Shown here in pieces: positions 18,412 through 26,323 of a DNA stretch of 64,000 bases. A program made the position numbers and the translations under genes. Origin of the DNA: Aquaticitalea lipolytica (GTDB taxonomy: Bacteria; Bacteroidota; Bacteroidia; Flavobacteriales; Flavobacteriaceae); contig NZ_BMIC01000001.1 in NCBI RefSeq assembly GCF_014641635.1, forward strand, positions 1,308,641 to 1,372,640. Reading direction: 5' to 3'. Positions within the stretch are counted from its first letter, which is position 1; each line of letters begins with the position of its first letter. The notes under the pieces were generated by a model. It made no database searches, had not been told where the DNA came from, and worked only from the letters and a program-made list of their open reading frames with translations.

Positions 18412-19356
18412 ATGGCGTCTAAAATATTAATTATAGGAGCATGTGGTCAAATTGGGTCGGAATTAACTTATAAATTGCGTGAAATTCATGGAGACGATAA
18501 TGTAATTGCTAGTGATATTAGTTATAATAATCTTGATGTTGTAAACTCAGGAATTTTTGAAATTGTCGATGCTCAAGATTATGCCTCAATACTTATTTGT
18601 GTTGAAAAACATAAAATAGATACCATATATTTAATGGCTGCTATGCTAAGCGCCACAGGTGAAAAGTACCCAATGAAAGCATGGGATTTAAATATGAACT
18701 CACTGTTTCATGTACTAAACCTTGCCAAAGCAAAATATATAAGTAAAATATTCTGGCCATCTAGTATTGCTGTTTTTGGGCCTACAACTCCTAAAGAAAA
18801 CACACCTCAACATACAGTTATGGAGCCCTCAACAGTTTATGGAATAACTAAACAAGTTGGTGAACGTTGGTGCGAATATTATTTTGAAAAGTATGATGTT
18901 GATGTTCGTAGTATTCGTTATCCAGGAATTATAAGCTGGAAAACATTACCAGGTGGAGGAACTACCGATTATGCTGTAGAAATATACCACAAAGCATTAA
19001 AGGATGGTACTTACGAGTCTTTTTTATCTGAAAACACCGAATTACCAATGATGTTTATGGACGATGCTATTGATGCTACTATTAAAATAATGGATGCTCA
19101 AGCAGATAATATAAGCATTAGGTCTTCATACAATTTAGCAGCAATGAGTTTTACTCCAAAAGAAATTGCCGAGTCTATTAAAAGTGAGCTAAAGGATTTT
19201 ACTATTACCTATAAACCAGATTTTAGGCAACAAATTGCTGATAGCTGGCCAAAATCTATAGACGATAGCTACGCAAGAAAAGACTGGAACTGGAATCATA
19301 ATTTTGATTTAAAACTAATGACTAAAGAGATGCTAACACAACTTAGTAAAAAATAA
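18412..19356 (+). CDS. tdh: SDR-type L-threonine 3-dehydrogenase
   Basis: A 314-residue NAD-dependent enzyme of the extended SDR/epimerase family, close in pattern to the SDR-type threonine dehydrogenases known from Flavobacterium, which oxidise L-threonine to 2-amino-3-ketobutyrate. The NAD-binding motif GACGQIGSELTYKL is at residues 8-21. The active site shows WPSSIAVFGPTTP followed by the catalytic YGITK, with the conserved RYPGIISWKTLPGGGTTDYA downstream. UDP-sugar epimerases share the fold, but these last motifs fit threonine dehydrogenase. No kbl gene is adjacent. A strong terminator follows. Confidence 0.87.
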   Translation: MASKILIIGACGQIGSELTYKLREIHGDDNVIASDISYNNLDVVNSGIFEIVDAQDYASILICVEKHKIDTIYLMAAMLSATGEKYPMKAWDLNMNSLFHVLNLAKAKYISKIFWPSSIAVFGPTTPKENTPQHTVMEPSTVYGITKQVGERWCEYYFEKYDVDVRSIRYPGIISWKTLPGGGTTDYAVEIYHKALKDGTYESFLSENTELPMMFMDDAIDATIKIMDAQADNISIRSSYNLAAMSFTPKEIAESIKSELKDFTITYKPDFRQQIADSWPKSIDDSYARKDWNWNHNFDLKLMTKEMLTQLSKK

Positions 19357-19373
19357 GTTTTTTTAAATAACAT

Positions 19374-19406
19374 AAAAAAGGCTTTACACAACGTAAAGCC
19401 TTTTTT
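19374..19406 (+). terminator. Intrinsic terminator after tdh
   Basis: GGCTTTAC and GTAAAGCC form an 8-bp stem with loop ACAAC, extended by A-T pairs and followed by six T. It starts 17 bases after the tdh stop. Confidence 0.88.
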
Positions 19407-19444
19407 ATTTCTTATCCTGTTTCTAGTTTTAAACTCATAAAATT

Positions 19445-19473
19445 AAAAAAGACCTACATTTTCATGTAAGTCT
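19445..19473 (-). terminator. Intrinsic terminator after tRNA-Asn
   Basis: On the minus strand AGACTTACAT and ATGTAGGTCT form a 10-bp stem (one G-T pair) with a four-base loop, followed by a T run. It lies 16 bases past the tRNA 3' end and should end the tRNA transcript. Confidence 0.75.
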
Positions 19474-19488
19474 TCTTTTCTCAAGTTG

Positions 19489-19562
19489 CTCCTCCTCTTG
19501 GGCTCGAACCAAGGACCCTCTGATTAACAGTCAGATGCTCTAACCAACTGAGCTAAGGAGGA
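19489..19562 (-). tRNA. tRNA-Asn (GTT)
   Basis: A 74-base cloverleaf on the minus strand. The acceptor stem is TCCTCCT paired with AGGAGGA, the D arm starts GCTCAGTTGGTTAGAGC, the anticodon loop is CTGTTAA between TCTGA and TCAGA (anticodon GTT, asparagine), and the T arm is CTTGG TTCGAGC CCAAG. The 3' CCA is not encoded, as is usual in this phylum. A terminator hairpin follows. Confidence 0.96.
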
Positions 19563-19638
19563 AGGTGTTTTACCTTTTTTGAGGTTGCAAATATATTGTA
19601 TTTTTTAATTTCAACAAATATATTTTTAAAAATTATTT

Positions 19639-20979
19639 TTATTTAAATATCGCTCTGAAAATGTCGTTACCATTAGCAAATAATACCAAAGCAATTAAAA
19701 TGAAAAATCCAACCATTTGAGCGCGTTCTAAAAACTTCTCTGATGGTTTACGACCAGAAATAATTTCATACAGTAAAAACATAACATGACCACCATCTAA
19801 AGCTGGAATAGGTAATAAATTAAGTACTCCTAACATAATAGACAAAAAGGCTGTTAAAATCCAAAATGCTTGCCAGCTCCATGTTCCTGGAAAAATATCA
19901 TAAATAGCCTTAAAGCCTCCAACACCTTTATAGGCACCTGTACTTGGTGTAAAAATAGCTTTTAACTGTTCACCATATGAAGAAATTTGCCCTGTGAATT
20001 TTGAAAAACCAGCACCAAAACTCTCTCCAAACGTATATTCAGTAGTTATTAAATCAAAATATCCTAATTCTGCAAAACGGCTTTCATCATAAGCTGGTCT
20101 AATACCTAACTCAGCTCTTTCATTAGTTTTTAAAGTTCTTTTTAAAGTGTTTTCTCCTCTAAGAATCTCTACTTCGATAGACGCATTTTTAAGATCTTTT
20201 TTTCTCGACTCTAATTGATCATAATATTTTAATTCTTCGCCATTAAAAGAAACCAAAATGTCGCCTTTCTTTAAATCTACCGATTTGTTTACAGATGAAT
20301 CTGCAACTTCACCTATCATAAAAGGTATTCTAAATTCAAATAATCCTCTTTTTTGTCTTGTAGATAATTGTCCTAAAAAGTCTTCAGGTAAGGCAATTGT
20401 TTTTTCTGCATTGTCTCTTTCAATAGTGATAGTTTTTGCACTGATAATATTTTTGCCAATATCTGAATCTTTAATTATCGGATTCTCATTTATTGCCAGA
20501 ATCTTATCTCCTGTTTTAAAACCTATATCGTTTAATGTTGGGCTCTCTATCCAATAACCATCTTTTAAGCTGTTAACATTTGTGTCTTTGTCTCCATAAG
20601 CAAATGACAAAAACACATAAATAACGTATGCTAGAATAAAATTAACGGTTACTCCACCAAGCATAATAATAAGACGTTGCCAGCTTGGCTTTGAACGAAA
20701 CTCCCATGGTTGTGGTGGCTGAGCCATTTGCTCTTTATCCATACTCTCGTCTATCATCCCAGAAATTTTTACATAACCTCCAAGTGGTAGCCAACCAATA
20801 CCATAAACTGTATCGCCAATTTTCTTTTTAAATAGTGAATATTTAATATCAAAAAACAAATAGAACTTCTCTACTCGTGTTTTAAACAACTTTGCTGGTA
20901 TAAAATGTCCTAATTCGTGTAATACGATTAGTAACGATAAACTCAATAAGAATTGCCCAATTTTTATTACAAACTCCAT
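19639..20979 (-). CDS. rseP: Site-2 protease RseP-like (M50)
   Basis: A 446-residue intramembrane zinc metalloprotease that cleaves membrane-bound substrates such as anti-sigma factors. The zinc motif HELGH is at residues 21-25 in the first membrane helix. Further helices occur near residues 105-130, 370-390 and 425-440. The second active-site motif NLLPIPALDGGHV lies near residue 390. One or two PDZ-like regions occupy the middle (for example FKTGDKILAINENPII and LKKGDILVSFNGEELKYYD). Sigma-factor partners are not in the window. Length matches the family. Confidence 0.93.
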   Translation of the reverse strand: MEFVIKIGQFLLSLSLLIVLHELGHFIPAKLFKTRVEKFYLFFDIKYSLFKKKIGDTVYGIGWLPLGGYVKISGMIDESMDKEQMAQPPQPWEFRSKPSWQRLIIMLGGVTVNFILAYVIYVFLSFAYGDKDTNVNSLKDGYWIESPTLNDIGFKTGDKILAINENPIIKDSDIGKNIISAKTITIERDNAEKTIALPEDFLGQLSTRQKRGLFEFRIPFMIGEVADSSVNKSVDLKKGDILVSFNGEELKYYDQLESRKKDLKNASIEVEILRGENTLKRTLKTNERAELGIRPAYDESRFAELGYFDLITTEYTFGESFGAGFSKFTGQISSYGEQLKAIFTPSTGAYKGVGGFKAIYDIFPGTWSWQAFWILTAFLSIMLGVLNLLPIPALDGGHVMFLLYEIISGRKPSEKFLERAQMVGFFILIALVLFANGNDIFRAIFK

Positions 20980-21057
20980 GTGTCTCTAAATCAAAAAAAT
21001 TATAAGGCACAAAAGTAATGTTTTAACACCATTTAGAAAACAATTATTAATACTCGC

Positions 21058-22995
21058 TCAATTTTTTAACAACGATTTATTAATTGTGCCTTCATTAGTT
21101 TGAAACTGAACAAACAACAAGCCTGATGCTAGTGTAGACACATCAATATTTGACGACCAAGGTGTTTGATGAAGTAATTGCCCTAATGCATTAAATATTC
21201 TTATTTCATTAACTATAAGGCTTTCTGGTTTTTGAATAGTAAAACTTTGCGATGTTGGATTTGGGTAAATGCGAAACTCTAAGTCTACTGGTGGCTCATA
21301 AAGCCCTAGCTGAACACTATTGTTTTTTGATATTAAATCGCTTTCTGGGTCGAAAACAACATTAGCAACTGTAAAATTTACAGTGTTAAAAAACTCTTCT
21401 GTATTGGTTGTGTTATTTAATGTAACATCTAAAACCTCTCCCATTGTCCCGAGAAAACGCAATGGTACTGGAGCTTCAAAATATGATACAGAAACATCAC
21501 TTTGAGTCTGAGTTATGGTTGTTTTAACCTCTGTTGGACTAATTTGATTCCACTCTATTGTGTAGCTAGGATATCCTTGGTTATATAACCAATCACTAAA
21601 AAACTCTGTTAAACTTTGACCACTCGCAGCTTCCATAATTGGAATAAAGTCTTGTGTTTTTGCGTATGCGTATGCATGATCTGTATCGCTTAAGTAATCT
21701 TTTAATCCTTGAAAAAAGTTAGCATCACCTACTTTTTTTCGCAACATATGCAAAACCATTGCGCCTTTATTGTATGAAAGTCTACCGCTAAAAATTCTAT
21801 TAACGCTTAATGTGTCTGTATCTGTTAGATATACAGCGCCACCAGGTTGAGAGGTAATTGAGTTATTGCGTTGTTGTTTCCAAGTTGTAAAGGCTGAGTT
21901 CCCATCTAAATTTTCTATTGTTAAACCTGACAGATACGTTGCAAACCCTTCATTTAGCCAAATGTCTTTCCAGCTACCACATGTAATTTTATTACCAAAC
22001 CATTGGTGTGCCAATTCGTGCGCAATCAAATTACGATCAAAACTTCCCATAAAGGAAACAGTGGTATGCTCCATACCTCCTCCCCATCCAAATTGTGCAT
22101 GACCATATTTTTCACTTGCAAACGGATATTCCTCAAACAAATTGGTAAATAAGTTCATAATATCAACTGTTACTGGCGTATTAGTTTGAGCATATCCAAG
22201 ATCTTCAGGATACACATAATTTACAATATCAAAAGGGTTTCCGTTATTAGGTACTGTATGAGAATATACTGAATAGTTAGTTACAGCTATTGCAACTAAA
22301 TAAGCTGGAATTGGATAATTATGATGGTAATGCGTGGTTTTATTAGAGCCATTTATAGTTTGGCTAACTTCCAACCCATTAGATACAGCTACATACTCGT
22401 CGCTAGTAGAGTTAAACTGAGGTGTTGTAATGTAAACATCAATTGACTCAATTTTATCTATTAAATCTTGTTTGCATGGCCACCAACCTTTTGCTCCATA
22501 AGGCTCAGAAAGTGTCCATAATACAGGTTTGCCATTATGTGTATTAACCTCAAAACTACCAAAACCAGAGCTTATTGGATTTCCGCTATATGTAATTTCT
22601 ACAATTCCTGTTTGTCCAGTATTTAAGGTTTGAAATAATGTTATAATTAATTCATCATTTGCGTTTTGAGTAAAAGATAAGCTGTTTCCATTTTGCATAA
22701 CTTGTGATACAGTCATATTATCAGCTAAATCAAAAGTCACTTCGCTCATATTTTCTTTAGCTTGAAAATGAGTGGTTACAACTCCAGAAATAAATGCTAC
22801 TGAAGGGTCAACTGTAAGCTCTAACTTGTGATAGGTAACATTATAATTTCCTGTATTTGGGTTAGCTCTAAACAACATTTGATGTAATGCTGATTTACCT
22901 TCAGCTTCTCTTATGCTATTTAGTGTTTCATTAAAATCCTGACCAAAAGTTAAGGTCGTAATAAAGCAAAAAACAAGTAGTAAAATTCTTTTCAT
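21058..22995 (-). CDS. Secreted M1-family aminopeptidase with T9SS C-terminal domain
   Basis: A 645-residue exported zinc aminopeptidase. It has a signal peptide (MKRILLLVFCFITTLTFG), the M1 beta-sandwich domain, GGMEHT near residue 305 (the exopeptidase GxMEN-type loop, here with H in place of N), the zinc motif HELAHQW near residue 325 and NEGFATY near residue 344. The last 70 residues (FRIYPNPTSQSFTIQ and onward, with ILHQTPW-like strands) form a type IX secretion sorting domain, so the enzyme is probably released or attached to the cell surface. It diverges from the SCO gene. Confidence 0.93.
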   Translation of the reverse strand: MKRILLLVFCFITTLTFGQDFNETLNSIREAEGKSALHQMLFRANPNTGNYNVTYHKLELTVDPSVAFISGVVTTHFQAKENMSEVTFDLADNMTVSQVMQNGNSLSFTQNANDELIITLFQTLNTGQTGIVEITYSGNPISSGFGSFEVNTHNGKPVLWTLSEPYGAKGWWPCKQDLIDKIESIDVYITTPQFNSTSDEYVAVSNGLEVSQTINGSNKTTHYHHNYPIPAYLVAIAVTNYSVYSHTVPNNGNPFDIVNYVYPEDLGYAQTNTPVTVDIMNLFTNLFEEYPFASEKYGHAQFGWGGGMEHTTVSFMGSFDRNLIAHELAHQWFGNKITCGSWKDIWLNEGFATYLSGLTIENLDGNSAFTTWKQQRNNSITSQPGGAVYLTDTDTLSVNRIFSGRLSYNKGAMVLHMLRKKVGDANFFQGLKDYLSDTDHAYAYAKTQDFIPIMEAASGQSLTEFFSDWLYNQGYPSYTIEWNQISPTEVKTTITQTQSDVSVSYFEAPVPLRFLGTMGEVLDVTLNNTTNTEEFFNTVNFTVANVVFDPESDLISKNNSVQLGLYEPPVDLEFRIYPNPTSQSFTIQKPESLIVNEIRIFNALGQLLHQTPWSSNIDVSTLASGLLFVQFQTNEGTINKSLLKN

Positions 22996-23045
22996 AGCAT
23001 TCCATTTAGCAGGTTAAAAATACCCATTTTTTGTATATTCTGTCG

Positions 23046-23053
23046 TATTTTTG
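23046..23053 (+). promoter_or_regulatory. Candidate -7 promoter element of SCO gene
   Basis: TATTTTTG fits the Bacteroidota -7 consensus TAnnTTTG and lies 37 bases before the chosen ATG. A good TTG at the usual -33 distance is not seen, so this is a moderate call. Confidence 0.4.
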
Positions 23054-23090
23054 CACTCAAATCTTACATAACGCCTTAAATTATAAACTA

Positions 23091-23759
23091 ATGCTATCTT
23101 TTTTTAAAGAGTATAAATTTTTCGGAATTGCTTTATTAATTCTTTCTGTAATTATAATTTCTGTTTTTTATTCAATATTAAATGTTGAAAAACCTCTTCC
23201 AGTTTATCAACCTTCAAAAGTGAATTTTGAAATGGTTGATAGTACCATTCAGCATGTAAGTAAATACCATAAAATTGCAAATTTTAGCCTCATTAATCAG
23301 AATGGAAAAACCATAACTCAAAATGATTATAAAGATAAGATTTATGTGGCAGATTTTTTCTTTACAACTTGCCAAACCATATGTCCTATAATGACTGATC
23401 ACATGGTAAAAATTCAAAAAGAGATTTTAAATGATAAAGAAGTAATGTTACTATCACACTCTGTTACTCCTAAAATTGATAGCGTTGCTCAACTAAAGCG
23501 TTATGCGATTGAAAAAGGAGTTAATGATACTAAATGGAATTTGGTAACAGGCGATAAAAAACAAATTTATGAATTAGCTCGTAAAAGTTATCTAGCTGTA
23601 AAAACTGATGGAAATGGTGATGAATATGATATGATTCATACTGAAAATTTTATGCTAATTGATAAAAAGCGTCAAATTAGAGGCTACTATGATGGCACTA
23701 AACCTGAAGATATTGAACGCTTGCTTAATGATATTAAAATTCTTAAAAAAGAAGACTAA
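23091..23759 (+). CDS. SCO1/SenC family copper-binding protein
   Basis: A membrane-anchored thioredoxin-fold protein of about 222 residues. SCO proteins deliver copper to, or reduce thiols of, cytochrome c oxidase. The frame is open to 23031, but the ATG at 23091 begins the membrane anchor (FFGIALLILSVIIISVFYSIL) and follows a candidate promoter, so it is preferred. The copper ligands are Cys94 and Cys98 (TTCQTICPIM) and His183 (MIHTENFML). It is followed by feoA 78 bases later under a separate predicted promoter. Confidence 0.92.
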   Translation: MLSFFKEYKFFGIALLILSVIIISVFYSILNVEKPLPVYQPSKVNFEMVDSTIQHVSKYHKIANFSLINQNGKTITQNDYKDKIYVADFFFTTCQTICPIMTDHMVKIQKEILNDKEVMLLSHSVTPKIDSVAQLKRYAIEKGVNDTKWNLVTGDKKQIYELARKSYLAVKTDGNGDEYDMIHTENFMLIDKKRQIRGYYDGTKPEDIERLLNDIKILKKED

Positions 23760-23803
23760 TCATACTTTTCTGCTTACAATTTTTTTACCCTAAATTTTTA
23801 CAT

Positions 23804-23811
23804 TATTTTTG
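23804..23811 (+). promoter_or_regulatory. Candidate -7 promoter element of feoAB
   Basis: TATTTTTG matches TAnnTTTG exactly, 27-34 bases before the feoA start. A TTA-type -33 sequence lies about 16 bases upstream. The transcription start would fall near 23816-23820, on top of the inverted repeat listed next. Confidence 0.5.
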
Positions 23812-23815
23812 CTTC

Positions 23816-23832
23816 TTTAAAATCAATCTAAA
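23816..23832. promoter_or_regulatory. Putative iron-responsive operator at feoAB start
   Basis: TTTAAA-ATCAA-TCTAAA is a 17-bp inverted repeat with one imperfect pair. It overlaps the predicted transcription start. It shares 14 consecutive bases (AATCAATCTAAATA and the following A) with the site upstream of the araC-hemH operon when that site is read on the minus strand. Binding by a Fur or DtxR-type metalloregulator is inferred from position and gene content. Confidence 0.5.
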
Positions 23833-23837
23833 TAAGC

Positions 23838-24071
23838 TTGGAAGTAACATTAGCACATCTTAAACGTGGAGAACGAGGAATAATCATTGATGTTTCGTCA
23901 ATTCATATTCCTTTAAAATTACTCGAAATGGGCTGTTTACCAGGCAATGAGGTAGAGCTTGTGCAAGTTGCTCCATTTGCTGACCCAATGTACCTAAATG
24001 TAAACGGAACGCATTTAGCCATAAGAAAAGAGACTGCTATTCATATTTTAATAGATATTATAAATGAGTAA
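23838..24071 (+). CDS. feoA: Ferrous iron transport protein A
   Basis: A 77-residue cytosolic SH3-like protein that assists FeoB in Fe2+ uptake. It begins with TTG (MEVTLAHLKRGERGIIID). The family pattern is clear: LLEMGCLPGNEVELVQVAPFADPMYLNVNGTHLAIRKETA. It overlaps feoB by 8 bases, indicating coupled translation. A palindromic operator candidate lies immediately upstream, so iron control is likely. Confidence 0.94.
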   Translation: MEVTLAHLKRGERGIIIDVSSIHIPLKLLEMGCLPGNEVELVQVAPFADPMYLNVNGTHLAIRKETAIHILIDIINE

Positions 24072-26163
24072 GCAGATTAATGTTGCCTTAATTGGAAATC
24101 CGAACACTGGAAAAACTTCAGTTTTTAATGCTTTAACAGGATTAAACCAAAAAGTTGGAAATTATCCTGGTATTACTGTCGAAAAAAAGGAAGGTATTTG
24201 CAAATTACCAAGAGGTGTTAAAGCTCACATAATTGATTTACCAGGAACTTATAGCCTTAATGCATCATCGCTTGATGAGAATGTAGTTATTGAACTTTTA
24301 CTAAATAAAAACGATAAAGATTTTCCTGATGTAGCTGTTGTTGTAAGTGATGTTGAAAACTTAAAACGCAACCTTTTACTGTTTACCCAAATTAAAGATT
24401 TAGAAATTCCTGTTATTCTTGTTATAAATATGGCAGATAGAATGATTAGAAAAGGAATTTCTTTAGATATTGATTATTTAGAACAGCAACTAAACACAAA
24501 AATTGCTCTAGTTAGTACTCGAAAAAGCAAAGGTATTGACGAACTAAAAGAATTAATTTCCAACTATAAAGAGTTGTCTGTTGAGCCATGTATGCATGCT
24601 TCAGAAATTGATAAAGATTATTTTGATGGCTTAAGAAAAGCATTCCCAAACCAATTATTGTACAAGCTTTGGCTGGTAATTACTCAAGATGTTAACTTCG
24701 GAAAAACTGATAGAAACGAAATAGATCCAGTTGCCAATTTTAAAACCAAATCTAAAGCCGATTTAAAACGTTTACAGCAAAAAGAAACTATTAAGCGATA
24801 TCAATTTATAAATGATACACTTAAAAAAGGTCAAACTATTGACTTAAATACAGCTACAGATTTACGTATTAAATTTGATAGAGTTCTAACACATAAAGTA
24901 TGGGGTTATGCCATTTTTCTAATCATATTACTTACAATTTTTCAAGCTATTTATGATTGGTCAAGTGTACCAATGGATTTTATCGATAGTGCATTTGCAT
25001 CATTAAGTGAATGGACTAAAAACGTGCTTCCAAGTGGTGCTTTTACAAATTTATTGGCTGAAGGTATTATTCCTGGGCTTGGTGGTATTGTTATTTTTAT
25101 ACCTCAAATCGCATTTTTATTTCTCTTTATTTCAGTTCTTGAAGAAAGTGGTTATATGAGTCGTGTTGTGTTTTTAATGGATAGAGGCATGCGTCGCTTT
25201 GGATTAAGTGGTAAAAGTGTTGTTCCTCTTATTTCAGGTACTGCTTGCGCTATTCCTGCAATTATGGCAACTCGTAATATAGAAAGTTGGAAAGAACGCC
25301 TTATTACTATTCTGGTAACACCTTTTACAACCTGTTCGGCAAGGCTTCCTGTATATTTAATAATTATATCTTTAGTAATACCTGAAGGAAGAATTTTCGG
25401 TTTGGGCTATCAAGCATTGACTTTGATGCTTTTGTATTTAATTGGGTTTGGAGCAGCCTTAATTTCGGCTATGATTTTAAATAAAGTGCTTAAAATAAAA
25501 AGCAAAACTTTTTTTGTGGTTGAAATGCCAAATTATAAATGGCCAATGCTTAAAAATGTTGCATTAACAGTTCTAGAAAAGACAAAGTCATTTGTTTTTG
25601 GTGCTGGAAAAATCATTTTGGCTATTTCAATTGTATTGTGGTTTTTGGCTTCTTATGGTCCTGGTGATGACTTTAATAAAGCTGAAGATATTGTAGCTAA
25701 AGAATATGCTTCTCAAAATTTATCAGAAGAAGAACTACAACAACATATTGCATCATACAAATTAGAACATTCATTTATTGGTATCACTGGTAGAGCTATC
25801 GAGCCAGCAATTAGACCTTTAGGTTATGATTGGAAAATAGGAATCGCTATAGTAAGTTCGTTTGCTGCTCGCGAAGTATTTGTGGGCACTTTAGCTACTA
25901 TTTATAGCGTAGGAAATGATGATGAAGATACTATTAAAAACAGAATGGCTGGAGAGGTAAATCCTATTTTAGGAGGCCCTTTATTTAACTTTGCCTCAGG
26001 TATATCATTGTTGCTATTTTATGCTTTTGCAATGCAATGTATGAGTACTTTAGCAATTGTAAAGCGAGAAACCAATAGCTGGAAATGGCCAATTTTGCAA
26101 TTAACTATTATGAGTGCTTTTGCATATATTGTTGCTTTAATTGCGTATCAGGTTTTAACATAA
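24064..26163 (+). CDS. feoB: Ferrous iron transporter FeoB
   Basis: A 699-residue inner-membrane Fe2+ importer with an N-terminal G domain. Motifs are G1 GNPNTGKT (residues 11-18), G3 DLPGT, and G4 as NMAD in the segment ILVINMADRMIRKG. The membrane part has two Gate regions, seen as VPLISGTACAIPAIMATRNIESWKERLITILVTPFTTCSARLP and later IVSSFAAREVFVGTLATIY, which carry the conserved cysteines and the pore segment. Length is slightly below the enteric protein (about 770). It is followed by the Cys-rich small protein 17 bases later. Confidence 0.96.
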   Translation: MSKQINVALIGNPNTGKTSVFNALTGLNQKVGNYPGITVEKKEGICKLPRGVKAHIIDLPGTYSLNASSLDENVVIELLLNKNDKDFPDVAVVVSDVENLKRNLLLFTQIKDLEIPVILVINMADRMIRKGISLDIDYLEQQLNTKIALVSTRKSKGIDELKELISNYKELSVEPCMHASEIDKDYFDGLRKAFPNQLLYKLWLVITQDVNFGKTDRNEIDPVANFKTKSKADLKRLQQKETIKRYQFINDTLKKGQTIDLNTATDLRIKFDRVLTHKVWGYAIFLIILLTIFQAIYDWSSVPMDFIDSAFASLSEWTKNVLPSGAFTNLLAEGIIPGLGGIVIFIPQIAFLFLFISVLEESGYMSRVVFLMDRGMRRFGLSGKSVVPLISGTACAIPAIMATRNIESWKERLITILVTPFTTCSARLPVYLIIISLVIPEGRIFGLGYQALTLMLLYLIGFGAALISAMILNKVLKIKSKTFFVVEMPNYKWPMLKNVALTVLEKTKSFVFGAGKIILAISIVLWFLASYGPGDDFNKAEDIVAKEYASQNLSEEELQQHIASYKLEHSFIGITGRAIEPAIRPLGYDWKIGIAIVSSFAAREVFVGTLATIYSVGNDDEDTIKNRMAGEVNPILGGPLFNFASGISLLLFYAFAMQCMSTLAIVKRETNSWKWPILQLTIMSAFAYIVALIAYQVLT

Positions 26164-26180
26164 TTTTCGACTAAGACTCT

Positions 26181-26321
26181 ATGAATACTCTACTTCAAAA
26201 TATACTTGTTTTTTCTGCTCTCGTATTAGCTGTTGGTTTCTTAGTAAAAAAGTACTTTTTTAAAAAAACAAAAGCAGATAAAAGTTGTGGTAGCAAAGAA
26301 GGCGATTGTGGATGCCATTAA
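26181..26321 (+). CDS. FeoB-associated Cys-rich membrane protein
   Basis: A 46-residue protein starting at ATG 26181. It has one N-terminal membrane helix (QNILVFSALVLAVGFLVKKYF) and a cytosolic or periplasmic tail with KSCGSKEGDCGC, i.e. three cysteines plus a final His. Small proteins of this type follow feoB in many Bacteroidota and other phyla and are thought to assist Fe2+ uptake. It is 17 bases after feoB and converges with kup two bases later. Confidence 0.85.
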   Translation: MNTLLQNILVFSALVLAVGFLVKKYFFKKTKADKSCGSKEGDCGCH

Positions 26322-26323
26322 TA

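Noticed and set aside
23214-23417. Short minus-strand frame inside the SCO gene
   Set aside because: It lies wholly in a confidently assigned gene and shows no recognisable protein feature.
23827-23842. TCTAAATAAGCTTGGA at feoA, similar in 12 of 16 bases to TTTAAGTAAGCTTAAA upstream of the DtxR gene
   Set aside because: The feoA sequence is not itself palindromic in this register and is better explained by the TTTAAA-N5-TCTAAA repeat beginning 11 bases earlier.
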